From contig OX442315.1 in NCBI GenBank assembly GCA_949358305.1, forward strand, positions 30,840,427 to 30,904,426: a stretch of 64,000 nucleotides of DNA, in the 5' to 3' direction. The notes below the pieces were generated by a model. The model ran no database searches, was not told where the DNA came from, and saw only the letters and a program-made list of their open reading frames with translations. Of this stretch, positions 12,728-24,340 are shown piece by piece. The DNA is from Strigamia acuminata (Eukaryota > Arthropoda > Chilopoda > Geophilomorpha > Linotaeniidae). A program made the position numbers and the translations under genes. Numbering within the stretch: position 1 is the stretch's first letter; each line of letters opens with the position of its first letter.

Positions 12728-13254
12728 TAGGACCCATGATTGAAAAACTGGAAACACCGTCAAGCTGGACTCGAAAGCGCGCAATGCATTATTGGGGAGA
12801 AAATTCTATAAAGTGAGAACATTTTCCCATAAATGCATTGCACGCTTGTTTATCATTGCGGCAACACGCGCTATACATTTTCGAAAGTGAGTAGAATAAT
12901 TTGAAAAAAGTCGATTATTCCTACGTAATACATTTGATAATATGAATTAAATAAATATTTAATAGTATATTTGAGTATTGTGCGAATATTTACCATCTAA
13001 TTTAATTTAATTTCTTCAAGACGTTTTACTTGCATGCAAATCATTCATATGCATTCGCCCAAGTGCAGTTTTTACCCATTTTGGAGTTCTATTTCAACAA
13101 AAGAACACTTAAAATACAGCCATGTTTTCTTTTCAGATGGAAGGATTAAGCTTCCACAATGCAATGCTTCCCTCTCGACCAATCAGAGCATCGACGTGCC
13201 CTCAATGGGAAATTTAACAAGGAGTTACAATAGTCCTTCAATCCTCGGTCCTAG
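12728..13254. mobile_element. hAT-like MITE, copy 1 (527 bp)
   Basis: Ends are inverted copies of TAGGACC followed by a related GATTGAA..ACT block. An exact 8-bp direct repeat, GTCAAAAC, flanks it (12720-12727 and 13255-13262), as hAT transposition leaves. The same terminal sequence and one-base offset occur in the element at 14470-14664, so the two belong to one family. The ORF overlapping the right end is not transposase-like. Confidence 0.85.
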
Positions 13255-13455
13255 GTCAAAACGACATTTTTCTTTGGCACCGTGAGTGGTCGCCGCAGAT
13301 AGATTAGGCACATTCATACAGTGATGTTTAAGCTGCAGTTATACAAGTTTTATTGTGAAAATGCCGTGCGCATGCCCACTGCTAAATCGGCCACCATTTT
13401 GGAGTTAGATCGCGATAAGCAGCTTAAATGTTGTTTAAAATGCTGTTTCGTCTAA

Positions 13456-14156
13456 TGCGTGGTTCACACTTAAACCACTTTTCTAGAACTTCTGATCTTC
13501 TACAAGTCTAAGTTCTACAAATCTGAAATCAATTGTTCACACTTAAGGATAGTTTTGTACAATTGTCAGATTGGTAGGGGTTTGCATTTTTTCTTGTAGC
13601 TAATGATCTATTAAAGATAGAAATTTCTACTTTTTTTTAAAAGAAAGAGGGATGCCAGCTTAGTAAACCGACATATTTTTTTAATTTTTTTTCCACATTA
13701 AAAGTTGACAATTTTGGGGTCGAAACGAAAGTGCGCGATCTATTTCCACTCTATCGAAACGAACAAAACACATTTCCGTTCGTATTTCACGAACCATTAG
13801 GGCTAGAAATACGTTCTTTTTTTAAAAAGAAAGATCGTTTTATTCTCCATCTTTTGATGTATTGTATTAATTTTTTGATGTGTTTGAAAGTGCTTTATTT
13901 TAATGCCGAAAGTTGCCTTAAAAGTTTAATTGGCATCCATTTTATTTTTTGGATTTTCCTAGGATCAGTCACATGACACAATGGGGGCGTGTTTTGCAGT
14001 TGTGACGTCAAGTTTAAGAAAACTTTTCTTCAACTTGAGTTGTAGAAAAATCCGCCATCTTGTTTTGAGTTCTAGAAAACCTGTGGTAGTGTGAACACAG
14101 GTTTTCTACAAAACTGGTCGGTTTTCTACAAAAGTGGTTTAAGTGTGAACAGGGCA
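13456..14156. mobile_element. MITE-like element with GTTCACACTTAAACC termini
   Basis: The left end carries GTTCACACTTAAACCACTTT and the right end its inverse. Further TTCTACAA/TTCTAGAA blocks are inverted inside. TAA flanks both sides (13453-13455, 14157-14159), which would suit PIF/Harbinger, but 3 bp is weak. It contains a full palindromic CRE (TGACGTCA, 14003-14010). A short ORF (13731-13976) lacks transposase features. Confidence 0.65.
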
Positions 14157-14469
14157 TAACTCGAAACTACTTTAAGAATGCGCCTACTGTAATTGAGACC
14201 TTTAAGACCAAACACCTAATTAAAATGAACGTAAAATTAAGTTAAGTGAGACATGTTGCTGAAACGGATTTACTGCCTGCTGATTTGTGAAATGCGAGAC
14301 ATTTATATAATTAACATATTTTTAGCTCCGACCATCCGTAAATTACCTCGACACGATTCAACTGAAAACGGAAATGTCTTTGTCATGCAAATCTCACAGG
14401 AGGCAATTTTAATTAAAAAGTTAGTTTGAATTAGTAAACTTAAATTATCCACATTTTCAACGTATAATC

Positions 14470-14664
14470 TAGGACCCAGGACTGAAGGACTGAAAATTTC
14501 TTGTGCTCGTTGAAGTAAGAAAGATATGGTATACCACGTGTCTTGTTCCTGTACGCATTATAGAAGAAAAGTACTCCCTTTACAATAATAAATCCCCAAT
14601 ATTATCTCGCACGTTTTTGAGCCCAGCTTCACGGAGTTTCCAGCCCTTCATTCCTGGGTCCTAG
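14470..14664. mobile_element. hAT-like MITE, copy 2 (195 bp)
   Basis: Inverted termini TAGGACCCAGGACTGAAGG / CCTTCATTCCTGGGTCCTA with an exact 8-bp target duplication GTATAATC (14462-14469 and 14665-14672). Same terminal family as the element at 12728-13254, but much shorter; the interior is not shared to any extent I can see. Confidence 0.85.
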
Positions 14665-15451
14665 GTATAATCTTCAAAAGAAAAAAAAGTTTTGCTACTT
14701 CAGCTGAGCTTATGAATTCCCTTAAGTTGCCTTTGAAATGCAAAGGCAAAGTCTAATTAAAATACCAGGCAGAGATTAAGTCAACGTGAAATTGGTTGTA
14801 AAATATTAAGTTAAACTCGTTACCAAATTAACACCATAACCGTAATTAGAATATTTTTAAAGCATCGCAATTCAGATTAAAAAATAAACCGTTACCGGTA
14901 TGTTTCATCACTTAAACCGAAATGCAGTTAAAAGTTGCCAGTTGGCACACAAAATCGCAGTAAGAACAATGGTAACTAAGTTTTTTTCCACTACTTTCCT
15001 GTGTGTCACTATTTTTAAAGGTTTTTATTTAACTTGACATGAATGTTTGTTTGTTTGTTTCATCGTCCGGCGTTGATAGCGACATCTGTACACGACTGAA
15101 ACTACAATGGATGCCAAATAGTCCAACCCGACTTTAAAACTGCTTTTTGGGATACGAAAAAGGTTTCTAGAAATTCTTAAACCAGTCACAGTTTGTAGAC
15201 GATTTAATGCGCTACAAACCTGGCTATTTTGTTTTTTAACATCATAAAGGAAAAGTACCGTATTATGGCAGTAAAAAAAAATGTTGCAGCGCACTACGGC
15301 AAAGATTTGATGCACCAGACAAAATATGATACCTGACTGTAACAAATTGGGACAAAAAATGTAGATCTGCTACATTACATAGTTTGAGAAGAGCTGATGT
15401 AGAGAACGTTTAAAATAAAACTAATCTCAAGAGCAACGTTTTAAGTTTGAC

Positions 15452-15604
15452 CAGTGACGAAGCTAGGGATGGGGCCACCCCGGGTGACACCCGTATAGGG
15501 ATGACACCGGGCCGGGATTGAAAAAAAATGTTGATTTTAACTGTTTTCGAGGGTGACACCATCGATATCCGCCCCGGGTGTCACCCGTGCTAGCTTCGCC
15601 ACTG
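15452..15604. mobile_element. hAT-like MITE with CAGTG..CGAAGCTAG termini (153 bp)
   Basis: Inverted termini (CAGTGACGAAGCTAG left, CAGTGGCGAAGCTAG when the right end is complemented) continue into a GC-rich inverted GGGTGACACCC block, giving a near-complete hairpin. The 8-bp duplication AGTTTGAC flanks it exactly (15444-15451, 15605-15612). CAGTGGCG-type ends plus an 8-bp duplication are characteristic of hAT elements. It is markedly GC-richer than its surroundings. Confidence 0.88.
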
Positions 15605-16052
15605 AGTTTGACATAAATAAAATGATAACTTTTGTCACTCCAAAGAAAATCATAAAAAAATCAATGCTTTTAGTCCTCCGACTGACAAAGCAATTTCATC
15701 TCTCGATTTATTTCTCCACTGTTGAAATCAAATTCTTATCTGTAGTCTGCGAGTAAACGAGTAAATATATTCAAACCATCCGATTTAGCATTCTAGTCAC
15801 TCAATAACAACTCACAAGAAAAACAAACGATAAACTTATTAACATTTTTCATTACTTTAAAATATGGTTGACTGAATCTAATGGAACTTCAAAAATGAAC
15901 TTGAATAATTAATGCGAGTAACGTACTCGAAAAAACAAACAATTAACCGATTTTGACTACAGATGTCAGCACAAACCATAAGAGAAACCGAGGGAAATAT
16001 TGCAGACAAAAAATAATAAATAATAAACATAAATAAGTAAAAAATTACTTAC

Positions 16053-17741
16053 TTTCCGTCGACAGCTTCTAATATTTTAGCTTTAATGCCCAAGTCATGA
16101 AATGCCGCCATCATCTTCTCTCTTCGTTCATTTCTCCGAACTAAATTAATTAAATAGACCTAAACGCGAGCAATCAATCTTCACTTTCAAAGGGCAGTTA
16201 ATTGAATGAATTTACTTGATCAAAATCTAATGTGTCAAACACTGGATCTCTGATGTAGTCTAACAAATGTTCCGATGGCTCGATGTACGGATTTTCAACT
16301 AAATCAAAGCATTCAATAAATATTTGTTCGAATTTTCTTTTCAGAACCAATTAATCCTTACCGTTATTATATTTACACAATGTTTGAACTTTTAAGTTGA
16401 TAAGCTGCTCGTAATCATCCGAAAACTTATGATTTGGCTCCAATGGCACCATGATTGACCCATACACATCTTGATTGACAACGTACAGTGGAATATCTAA
16501 CCCGAATAAAACAACTAATTAATACCAAAAATTCAATATTCGCAAACACAATTACCAGCAGCCTTAGCGGACAATGCAAATGCAATAATGTCATCTTCAG
16601 GAACGTTAAATTTCTTATTTTTACTCGGATCGTACGACAATAATTTTGTATTTTCCACACGTAAATCGATCAAAACGGAGGAATGGACCATAGCCACTTG
16701 AAAACAACCGCTTTTCTTCCGTTCCAAAATCGGCATATATTCGTCGGTTCTTAGGTAATAGTGCTTTAAATTAATTTTAAAAAATACTATTAGTTCAATA
16801 ATAATATTTAAGACTAAAATCAAACACCTTTTCATTCATACCGCACCAGTAATTCGAATAAGCTCCTAAAGATTCCAACATCGGAGCTACAATTGCACTG
16901 CAACAGATTAAAAGATTAAAACAAATACAAAATATTTTTATATAACATTCGTACTGATTTTGCGCCATTAAAATGTTCAAGGTTTTGTTGTTTATAATGA
17001 AGGAATCACAGTCGGCAAACTAGAATATAAAAAAGTGAACTACGGTATTAATTTTTGTTTATTTTACACATTAATTTAAGTTTACCCAGATGTAATCAGC
17101 CCACATCATTCTAGCTGCGTGTAAAGCTTCTTCTTTCATTCGAATGATGTGTCTGAACCGTTTCGGTGACCAATGAGTCGAACTGGTTTCGTCTTCGAAT
17201 TTCGCTGGCACTGCATCAAACTTTAAGTTCACGTCGTGATAAAATCGACTTTCCTTATTCAACCACGTGTGCAAAACTTCAACTGTGTTGTCAACGTTAT
17301 GGTCACTTCGTATCCTGAAAATAAACAATTAAAATATAATAATTAATGAGTTTGCAAAAATAATATACAAATTGTCGTCTGCTTAAAGGCCAACGCCCCA
17401 TTGAAAATGTATGTCAAGGAAATCAAAATGACGATAATTTTTTTTGGGTTTTTAAGAAGTAATAAGGTTCATTTCAAATTTCAATTTTGAAAAAAAAAAT
17501 TGAGGTCTTACCATAGTGCAATCCTGTTTTTAGGGTAATCGAGGTTTTCTAGCCAACCTAAGAAGTATGGTAATGTGTGCGCCTTGTTTCTTGCAAAGAT
17601 TACGATTAAAACAGTTTCCTTTAATCGCTTATTGTCAGTTTCATCTAACGAAGTAACGAGAGATGGACACAAGACAAGAGACACGAAGCAAAAGCATAAT
17701 ATTTTTATCCTAGTTAGTCGCCAACATTTATCCGATGCCAT
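16053..17741 (-). CDS. COLGALT: Procollagen galactosyltransferase (GT25 family), N-terminal half only
   Basis: Family function: transfers galactose from UDP-galactose to hydroxylysine of collagen in the endoplasmic reticulum. Eight exons read in phase: 17741-17512, 17314-17086, 17019-16955, 16897-16828, 16763-16556, 16496-16362, 16298-16216 and 16159-16053, giving 375 codons and ending in phase 2. A signal peptide (about residues 12-31) precedes the GT25 start motif VLIVIFARNKAHTLPYFLGW, then DHNVDNT, the metal-binding ADCD motif after the second exon junction, APMLESLGAYSNYWCG, and finally VYLINLVRRNERREKMM and EAVDG, where the second GT25 segment normally begins. The family is about 600 residues. 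I found no exon downstream for the C-terminal half, although exon 8 ends in a strong donor (AA|GTAAGT). Either a very long intron follows or the gene is truncated; without splicing, a stop follows at once. Confidence 0.85.
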
Positions 17742-19704
17742 GTTTCTGTACTTCGACTGCTCGCTACGGAAGCGTTGGGAACCGTTATTCTTGAGTCTAC
17801 GGTAGTTCTAAGGAACAACCAACATTAAGTTCGGAGCCGTTTAGTTGAATAGCATTCAATATTTATGTCAATATAAGTTACACAGAAAAGAATTTTTACA
17901 ATTCAAACTACAGATTGTTGCAAGTAACAAATAATAACATTTTAAATTCCTTGTTTTTTTTAAAAATAAAAAAAAAATCATTCTTGCAGACAAAAATGTG
18001 ACAAAATGATTAATATAATCAGGTATATGAAAGTAGGTATGAATTTCATTCTTTTCATTTTAATACAAACAATCGAAGCTAAAATTAAACAAATTAAAAA
18101 ACATACTTTAACGAATACTCCGTATAAATATTAAGAAGAATTCACTTTCGAAACTGGATTTTGAAAAAGCTATGCCATAAAATTACATACATAGTATGTG
18201 TCTGCATAAATATCTGATTCACCCAGATTCCATAAGAAATATTCTAGATTCATTAGAAAAACAATTTAACAGTTCCAAAAAACAAAAGAAAACAAGAAGA
18301 AAACAAAATACAAAACAAAAATTATTATTTTCCTCCAATTCGTGTTTAATTTTGAGTAAATTTTGTATGTCAGCTGGGAATGTTTTTACCTCATTGGAAC
18401 TGAGAAATCAACTCAAAATTCAACAAAATAAACAATTCTTTCAAATGTATTTCCTATTTTCTTACTAATTCATATACTACAATAAAAAAAATGCATCTTT
18501 TAAATATAAATAGGCCTTCAGATTCTAGCAGTTTACAATATTTACGCTACTTGAATAAACTAATATGTCAAAATGACAAAAATCACTACACAGTTTACAA
18601 TTAACATGCCAGAAGTAGAATATTGGTATAAAACCTACCAAACTACACTTCAATTTGCAGTCCAAAAATTGCTTCTATTTCATTCAATTTGTAACTTTTT
18701 TTTAGTTTTAATCCATTTTTTTTAAAACAAACAATAAACAGAAATTTAAACAATAATGAAAAAAGATAAAAATCTATGAATAGTGAAAATAAAATTAAAA
18801 AATGCAAACTATTTGTATTAAATTTTTAGTTTAGCAAGGCAATTTGAAACTGCGCATAAGTATCAGGCGATAAACTTAAAAGTCTAATGTAGACCACTAA
18901 ACAGCACGCACGCACACACACTTTCACATCAGTTTTGTTTACTTTTTGTTCTTTTTTTTTCTTATTTAATATTTCACTCTAACTACTGGTTTTAAAAATT
19001 TTTTTTTAAAAAAAATCCAAAGATTTCTTTACCAAGCTTTATAGAGCACAATATTATATGCCTTTGACGTGATTGGTGCAAAATAAACCAACCAAATCTC
19101 ACCAATCACAGCAACTGGTCAGTAATCCAGACTCTTATACACTACACATCAACATTGTATACTTTTGTTCATTTATGTTGAACATTTAAACTCACTAGTG
19201 TTTTTTTGAAAGACATAAGATTCCACTAATCAATTCCTAGATTTTTTTCTTTTAATTAAATAATTTCAATTTCATACTTAACCACTCACAATCAGCTTAA
19301 TACCAATCACTGTGACTGATCATAAATCAAAGTTCACCGATCACTGTTCATTACCAATATGGTATTTTAAACATATTTGAACACAAAATTTTAAAACGTG
19401 CCCCCTTAATCTATCATTTTCGAAGGAAAATTTATAACTTTTATCCCTTCCCGGATATATAAATTAAAAAAAATATTTTATTTACAATTAAATAAAAAAA
19501 AATCTCCTTCGTAGAAACTTTTTTTCTAAATAATTTCCCATTTTATGAATAATGGGTAGAAGAAAATTATTCTTTTTTTTCTTTCGTTTTTTAGAGAAAA
19601 ATTAATCTATTTCTTTTAGACATCTTACATAGCAAGAAAATGAAAAAGTTATTTGATGCTCGTATTTGTTTTGCTGCTTTTTGCGCATATTGCGACAAAA
19701 CAAT
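17742..19704. other. Intergenic region between COLGALT and roquin
   Basis: Very AT-rich. It should hold the COLGALT promoter (COLGALT reads leftward from 17741) and the roquin 3' UTR. I found no supported ORF or RNA gene; ORFs at 17575-17805 and 18196-18468 are antisense or low-complexity. Confidence 0.5.
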
Positions 19705-22700
19705 TCAAATTTGCCCTCGTTTCGATAAACTTAAAGATTTACAACCGTTGCCTCTGTTTCTCGTGCTGTTTGTGTGTACAGATTTCTCGCAAATGTTGTT
19801 CTTCACTTTGGATTTCCCGTCATCTAATTTCCCCGCCAAATGATCTTCCTTTCTTCCGCCTTTCCAATTCCTTTCGTCTTGTTCGAGTTCGTACAGCCAT
19901 CTTTTCTCGGCTTCTTGCATGTCCTGAGCAACTTGCAATTCATACGCCTCCTATAAACAAAAACAGCCGAGAAAAAACCAATAAATAAAACTGCATTTAA
20001 ACCAAATCAAACTGATTTAATGATTATACTTTCCTTTACCTCATCGCTTCTTTCTTCGTGATACATTTCCGCCTTCCAATCGGATGATAAGCTCGACACA
20101 TCCCCCCAAACTTGTTGATTAGGGCAATTATTTTTATTCTAAAAATAAAACATTCACAATTAAATAAAACACAAATTAAAATCATTCAAAAAATTTATTG
20201 CCATTTGAATTTCCAGTTCCTTATCCCGGATTCCCTGTTCAATAACTTGCAATTCCTGATGTAAACTGTCACCCTCGGTCAAAATAACACTAGGCTTTGT
20301 ACCACGACTCACAATCTAAAACAAAAACAAAAAAATCATCAACAAAGTAACCAAAAACAAAAATAATCTCAATCAAAAACCTCCAAATTGCTGATTTGTT
20401 GCTCCAAACTCTGTAACTCCAATTTCATTCTATCGCAATCCGTTATAAGAGTCCTTTAAATCCCAAAATAAAATTCAAAACCACATTTTCACCTACACAG
20501 TTACATCATACCCTTCTCTAAGTGTCCACAAAGGTGCCGTACCCTGTGGCATTAACGTAACCGTATCATAAGGCTGCACATAGACCGGAGTCGACTCCAT
20601 AATTCCATGTCCAACCGCTATGTACTGCTCGCAGCTGTTGACGGGCGCTCGAAGAGATGGGGCATACACTTCAGGCAGAGATCCTCCACTAATTTTCGTC
20701 TCTCCTTCCACTTCCCTCTTTATGTACGCAGGTTTAATGGTGTTGCCGGTAGCGGAGTACCACACAGGCATCGTGCCAGCAACCTGCAAGGGCCCATGTA
20801 CCATTGGAGTTGATACAGTGCCTTCACCTAAAGATGCGTTAACCTGAATTGGATTCGACGGACGAATGATCGTTTTAGCCGTTCGAGAAATCGGTCCAAA
20901 TTTCGACACAATGGGAGGATCGAAGGGAATAAACTGATCATCTTCGGTGGGGTTAAAGTGGCTCGAGCCGCCACCCTCTCGGTAAATCCATTTGCTATTT
21001 ATCATCTGTTTTTCTTGTCCAGTTGTCGCTATTACTACACCTGTTGATACCGTTGTTGGGAGTCGTGAAGTGGGGGTTTTCAGTGAAGTGCTTGTTTCAT
21101 CTACCCACTAGAAAACAAAAATTATCAATTAATATCGATTAAATTATAAATTTTTAATTATTTCGTACAGTGGTAGTCGTTGAAGTAGGCGATGAGTATT
21201 TTTGTGAGGTAACAGTGCTCGTCGTGTCGCATTGGACTTTCTCCAATTGCATCAAAATTTCTTGGCGTCGTTGCTGCAAAGCTGCCAAACTTTGCGTGAT
21301 ATTGCACTGAAGGATAAATCACAATTAGTTATGCGGGAATTTAATTAAAAAGAAAATCAAAACTAAAATAAAACAAAAAAAAACTGACTGGAGTTGCCGT
21401 TGTAATTTTCCCCATTCGCGACGTAATAATAATTGGTTGCCCAATTAAATTTGGGGGTTTGCCATTCCAAGTTGTTGCCGTGGAAACTATTTTCTCCTTC
21501 AGATGAGGTTCGACTCCATTTCCAACCCCTTTCGAATGTGACGTGTCACTCATGTCGTGAGTAACGTGACTGTACGGAGTGCCGGAAATCGTAGCTGGGA
21601 TCATGCCCAGTGTGTGTGTACCAGTACTGCGAAATCATCAAACAAATAAAATAAATTTTTCTTCCGAAATTTCTCTCCAAAATTACCTGTAAGTTTCAGG
21701 ATACACGACTGGATTCCCTGTAAAAACTTGCTGGTTGCCGTATAACGGTTGTCCAGCAGCTGCGTATGGATTTGTTCCAGAATTGTACGGTTGATATACA
21801 GGTGATTCAGGATTTAAAGTATAAGGAACACCAACTTTGGCCATACCGATTCCTTGTTGCTTGTTCACTGCCGTCAACGTAGCAGGAATACGAGTTTGGG
21901 GGCCAGATCGCTGCGGGTATGGTATGAAATCTTAACAAATTAAAAAATAAAAAATAAAAAAATATTATTAAATTGTCAAGCCAAATAAAAATCCTACAAT
22001 CTAATCATACTCTCACGAAACATTTGTCCATCGAAAGGTGATCGTGTTAAAGTCAAAGTGGTCGTTGAATACAACATGTCGTCCGCTTGTACTCCAGGAA
22101 AATGATTTTTGGGGAATTGGATATGAGACTGCGATGTACCGTCAAGCATACAAATTCTTAAAAAAAAAATTAAATATGAATATAAATAATTAAATAAAAC
22201 AAATTCTCTCGTACCTATCGTCCAAGTCGACGCCATCCGAGCGGGCGTTCATGCCACCAGTGGGCGACAACCCTTCGCTTCCCTTCGAAGCTGACATGCA
22301 CGAGTTGCCTTTGCTTCCTTTTCTATTTTTCGCCCGATACCTCTCCATTTCCTCTTCGGAATGTGCAAATGTGCAATTTGCTCCACGAGGACACCCACCT
22401 CTCTGCGCCAAGTCGCGACACATGCTCGTCTTGTATTTACTATTGAATGTTTGTGACCCTTCGTGCAGTTTTCGATTCCCATGATTCTGAATGAACTCCA
22501 CCAATCCTTGCACGACGATCTTCACAGCTTGCATGGCGTTTTGTGTTTCTTCCCAGGAGGGTGGAAGCGCATCTTTAAGATCAAAATAAAAAAATAAACG
22601 AACATTCGTTTTTAGTGATTAAAATTCGCCGCAACTACCTGGACTTGGGTCGATCGCAGCTAATAATTCCAAATGCAGTCTCAAACAGGACAGATTTCCT

Positions 22701-24022
22701 GGATCTCCAGTTCTTTGTAACGCGATAACTAATTCCTGAACACTTTGGGCAAATGACTGAGGGGTTTGCAGCTAAATAAAATGTAAAATTAATCAAAATT
22801 AAATTAAACTACTAAATGAAATTACCTTATCTATGATTGACTGCATGTGTGATTTATGGGCTGTATCGCCATAAAGTAAAGACGACCACTGATCAGGAGC
22901 TATTCTTAATCCCGCTTCTGTAGCTATCTGGACTATTTGAGCATCGTGCTCACGTCGAAGAGCTTCGTAAGTTCGAAATTCGTCTTTAAGTTGCATAAGT
23001 GATGAATCTCCTTCTCGTTTAGATACCTAAAAAAAAAATTAATCAAATTTCAAAATTCAAATTAATTTTCACAATTCCTTCTTCACCTTAAAGCATGACG
23101 CTCTATACAGCAACTGTACAACATGGCCTATACTTGTTTTGGAAGCTTGAGGAAAATGAGGTTCAAGTCTTTGAACAACAAACATGACCAGAACCTTTCG
23201 GGAAAGTGCAGAGCCATCTTCCAACGCTAAAAGAACTAATTTGAGAACTTCTTCTTGCATAGCTGTAGATGAAATTAAATTAGATTAAATCAAATCAAAT
23301 CAAAATGTTTAAATCAAATCACCTGGTCCTAGAAATTGACATCCTCTTGCTCTAACAGCAGCCCACAAATTAGCGGACAACTGTTGGGGGTTTTGATGTT
23401 GCAGAATTAGTTCGGTGACAGTCCTCTCACCCAACGATCTTGCAGCTCGCATTGCACGTGCACGTCCCTCTTCTTCCACAAGTTGACAATTGATTAATGT
23501 GACCAATTTCCGTTGCATAGGTCTGCTTAGGATGCTAGCAGTACTACCTAAGTTACCTAACAAATATAAATAAACACAATGACTCAGAAAGTTGAGTGTC
23601 ACGAGGACTTGATAAGATAAAAGTGCCAATTTTCGAATTTTGGCAACATTTTCCATCGATTTCGATTGATTACCTAGTGAAAACGGCTTCAAATAAAGTG
23701 CTAAATCTTCGATACATTTCTTGGCATCCAAATAAAACTTTAGATCCTCCTTAGCTATATCTTTGACATTATTCTCATGTTCCGGCTGTATGTTAGCGCC
23801 AACAAGTTGAAGCAGGGCAAAATTAACGGGCAAATGGTCGATGTCCATATTGATAGTGGTTTGATCAAACGGGCATTGTTTCCGATGCAGTTTGCTGAGA
23901 CATGTCTTGCACACAGTGTGCCCGCATCCCAAACTTATGGGACGTCTAATGTTCTCATCAAACTCATTGTAGCAAACTGGACACGACAAAAATTCCGTCC
24001 ACTGCGGAGCTTGAATCGGCAT
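19705..24022 (-). CDS. roq: Roquin (RC3H) RING/CCCH RNA-binding protein
   Basis: Roquin binds stem-loop decay elements in mRNA 3' UTRs and recruits deadenylation machinery; its RING is a ubiquitin ligase domain. Fifteen coding exons in phase: 24022-23674, 23556-23323, 23262-23087, 23026-22826, 22771-22639, 22572-22215, 22156-22011, 21930-21687, 21626-21389, 21306-21169, 21107-20497, 20453-20381, 20315-20202, 20138-20040 and 19950-19705 (1,119 aa). RING ligands C14, C17, C33, H35, C38, C41 and C50 are followed by the ROQ region ([13 protein letters not shown] to SSLLYGD) and a CCCH finger C416-C425-C431-H435. The C-terminal half has the conserved [20 protein letters not shown] motif and a Q/E-rich coiled-coil tail. 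The intron after 20202 appears to use a GC donor. Exon 1 stays open through the first intron, so an intron-retaining read-through is conceivable. Confidence 0.95.
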
Positions 24023-24340
24023 TTTCGATGCTTTCCTTCACTTATTTTCTCATCTTAACTTTATTATCTGCAAAATAAATCGGTGTTAAGTAAATATACG
24101 GAACGGGGATCGTTTCTCCCATTTTTTCAGTTCACGGTTTCGTCCATTATCGATAAATCGATTTTTTTTTTGTTATTTGTTTCTCTCAGGTTCTTAGTTT
24201 TTGTTTTTAATGTTACTTGTGTGATCACTGTTTGTCCGACGAACGAAGACTACATATTGCAGATGTTTTATGACGTCACACTTCGTTCCATCAATATTTC
24301 TCTCAAGTTCATTCTTAGATCTCGATTTATTCCACTTACC
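24023..24340 (-). promoter_or_regulatory. Roquin 5' UTR with intron containing a palindromic CRE
   Basis: On the minus strand a donor (GTAAGTGGA) ends a 5' exon at 24340 and an acceptor (TTTTGCAG) opens the coding exon at 24067, so the 5' UTR is split by an intron of about 272 bp. The intron carries TGACGTCA at 24271-24278, a full CRE palindrome. The exact transcription start is not visible. Confidence 0.5.

Noticed and set aside
13034-13285. Possible gene of 83 codons
   Set aside because: Runs across the right end and target duplication of a hAT-like MITE; no domain.
15025-15345. Minus-strand ORF of 106 codons that might continue the GT25 gene
   Set aside because: No GT25 motif and no splice phase matching the end of exon 8.
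16053-17741. Lysyl hydroxylase (PLOD), which has a related glycosyltransferase module
   Set aside because: The order ARNKAHTLPYFLGW, DHNVDNT, GAYSNYWCG and VYLINLVRRNERREKMM is that of GT25/COLGALT.
19640-19988. Plus-strand ORFs over the end of roquin
   Set aside because: Antisense to the final roquin exons, which are conserved and in phase.
22251-22484. Plus-strand and alternative minus-strand ORFs over the CCCH region
   Set aside because: Shadows of roquin exon 6.
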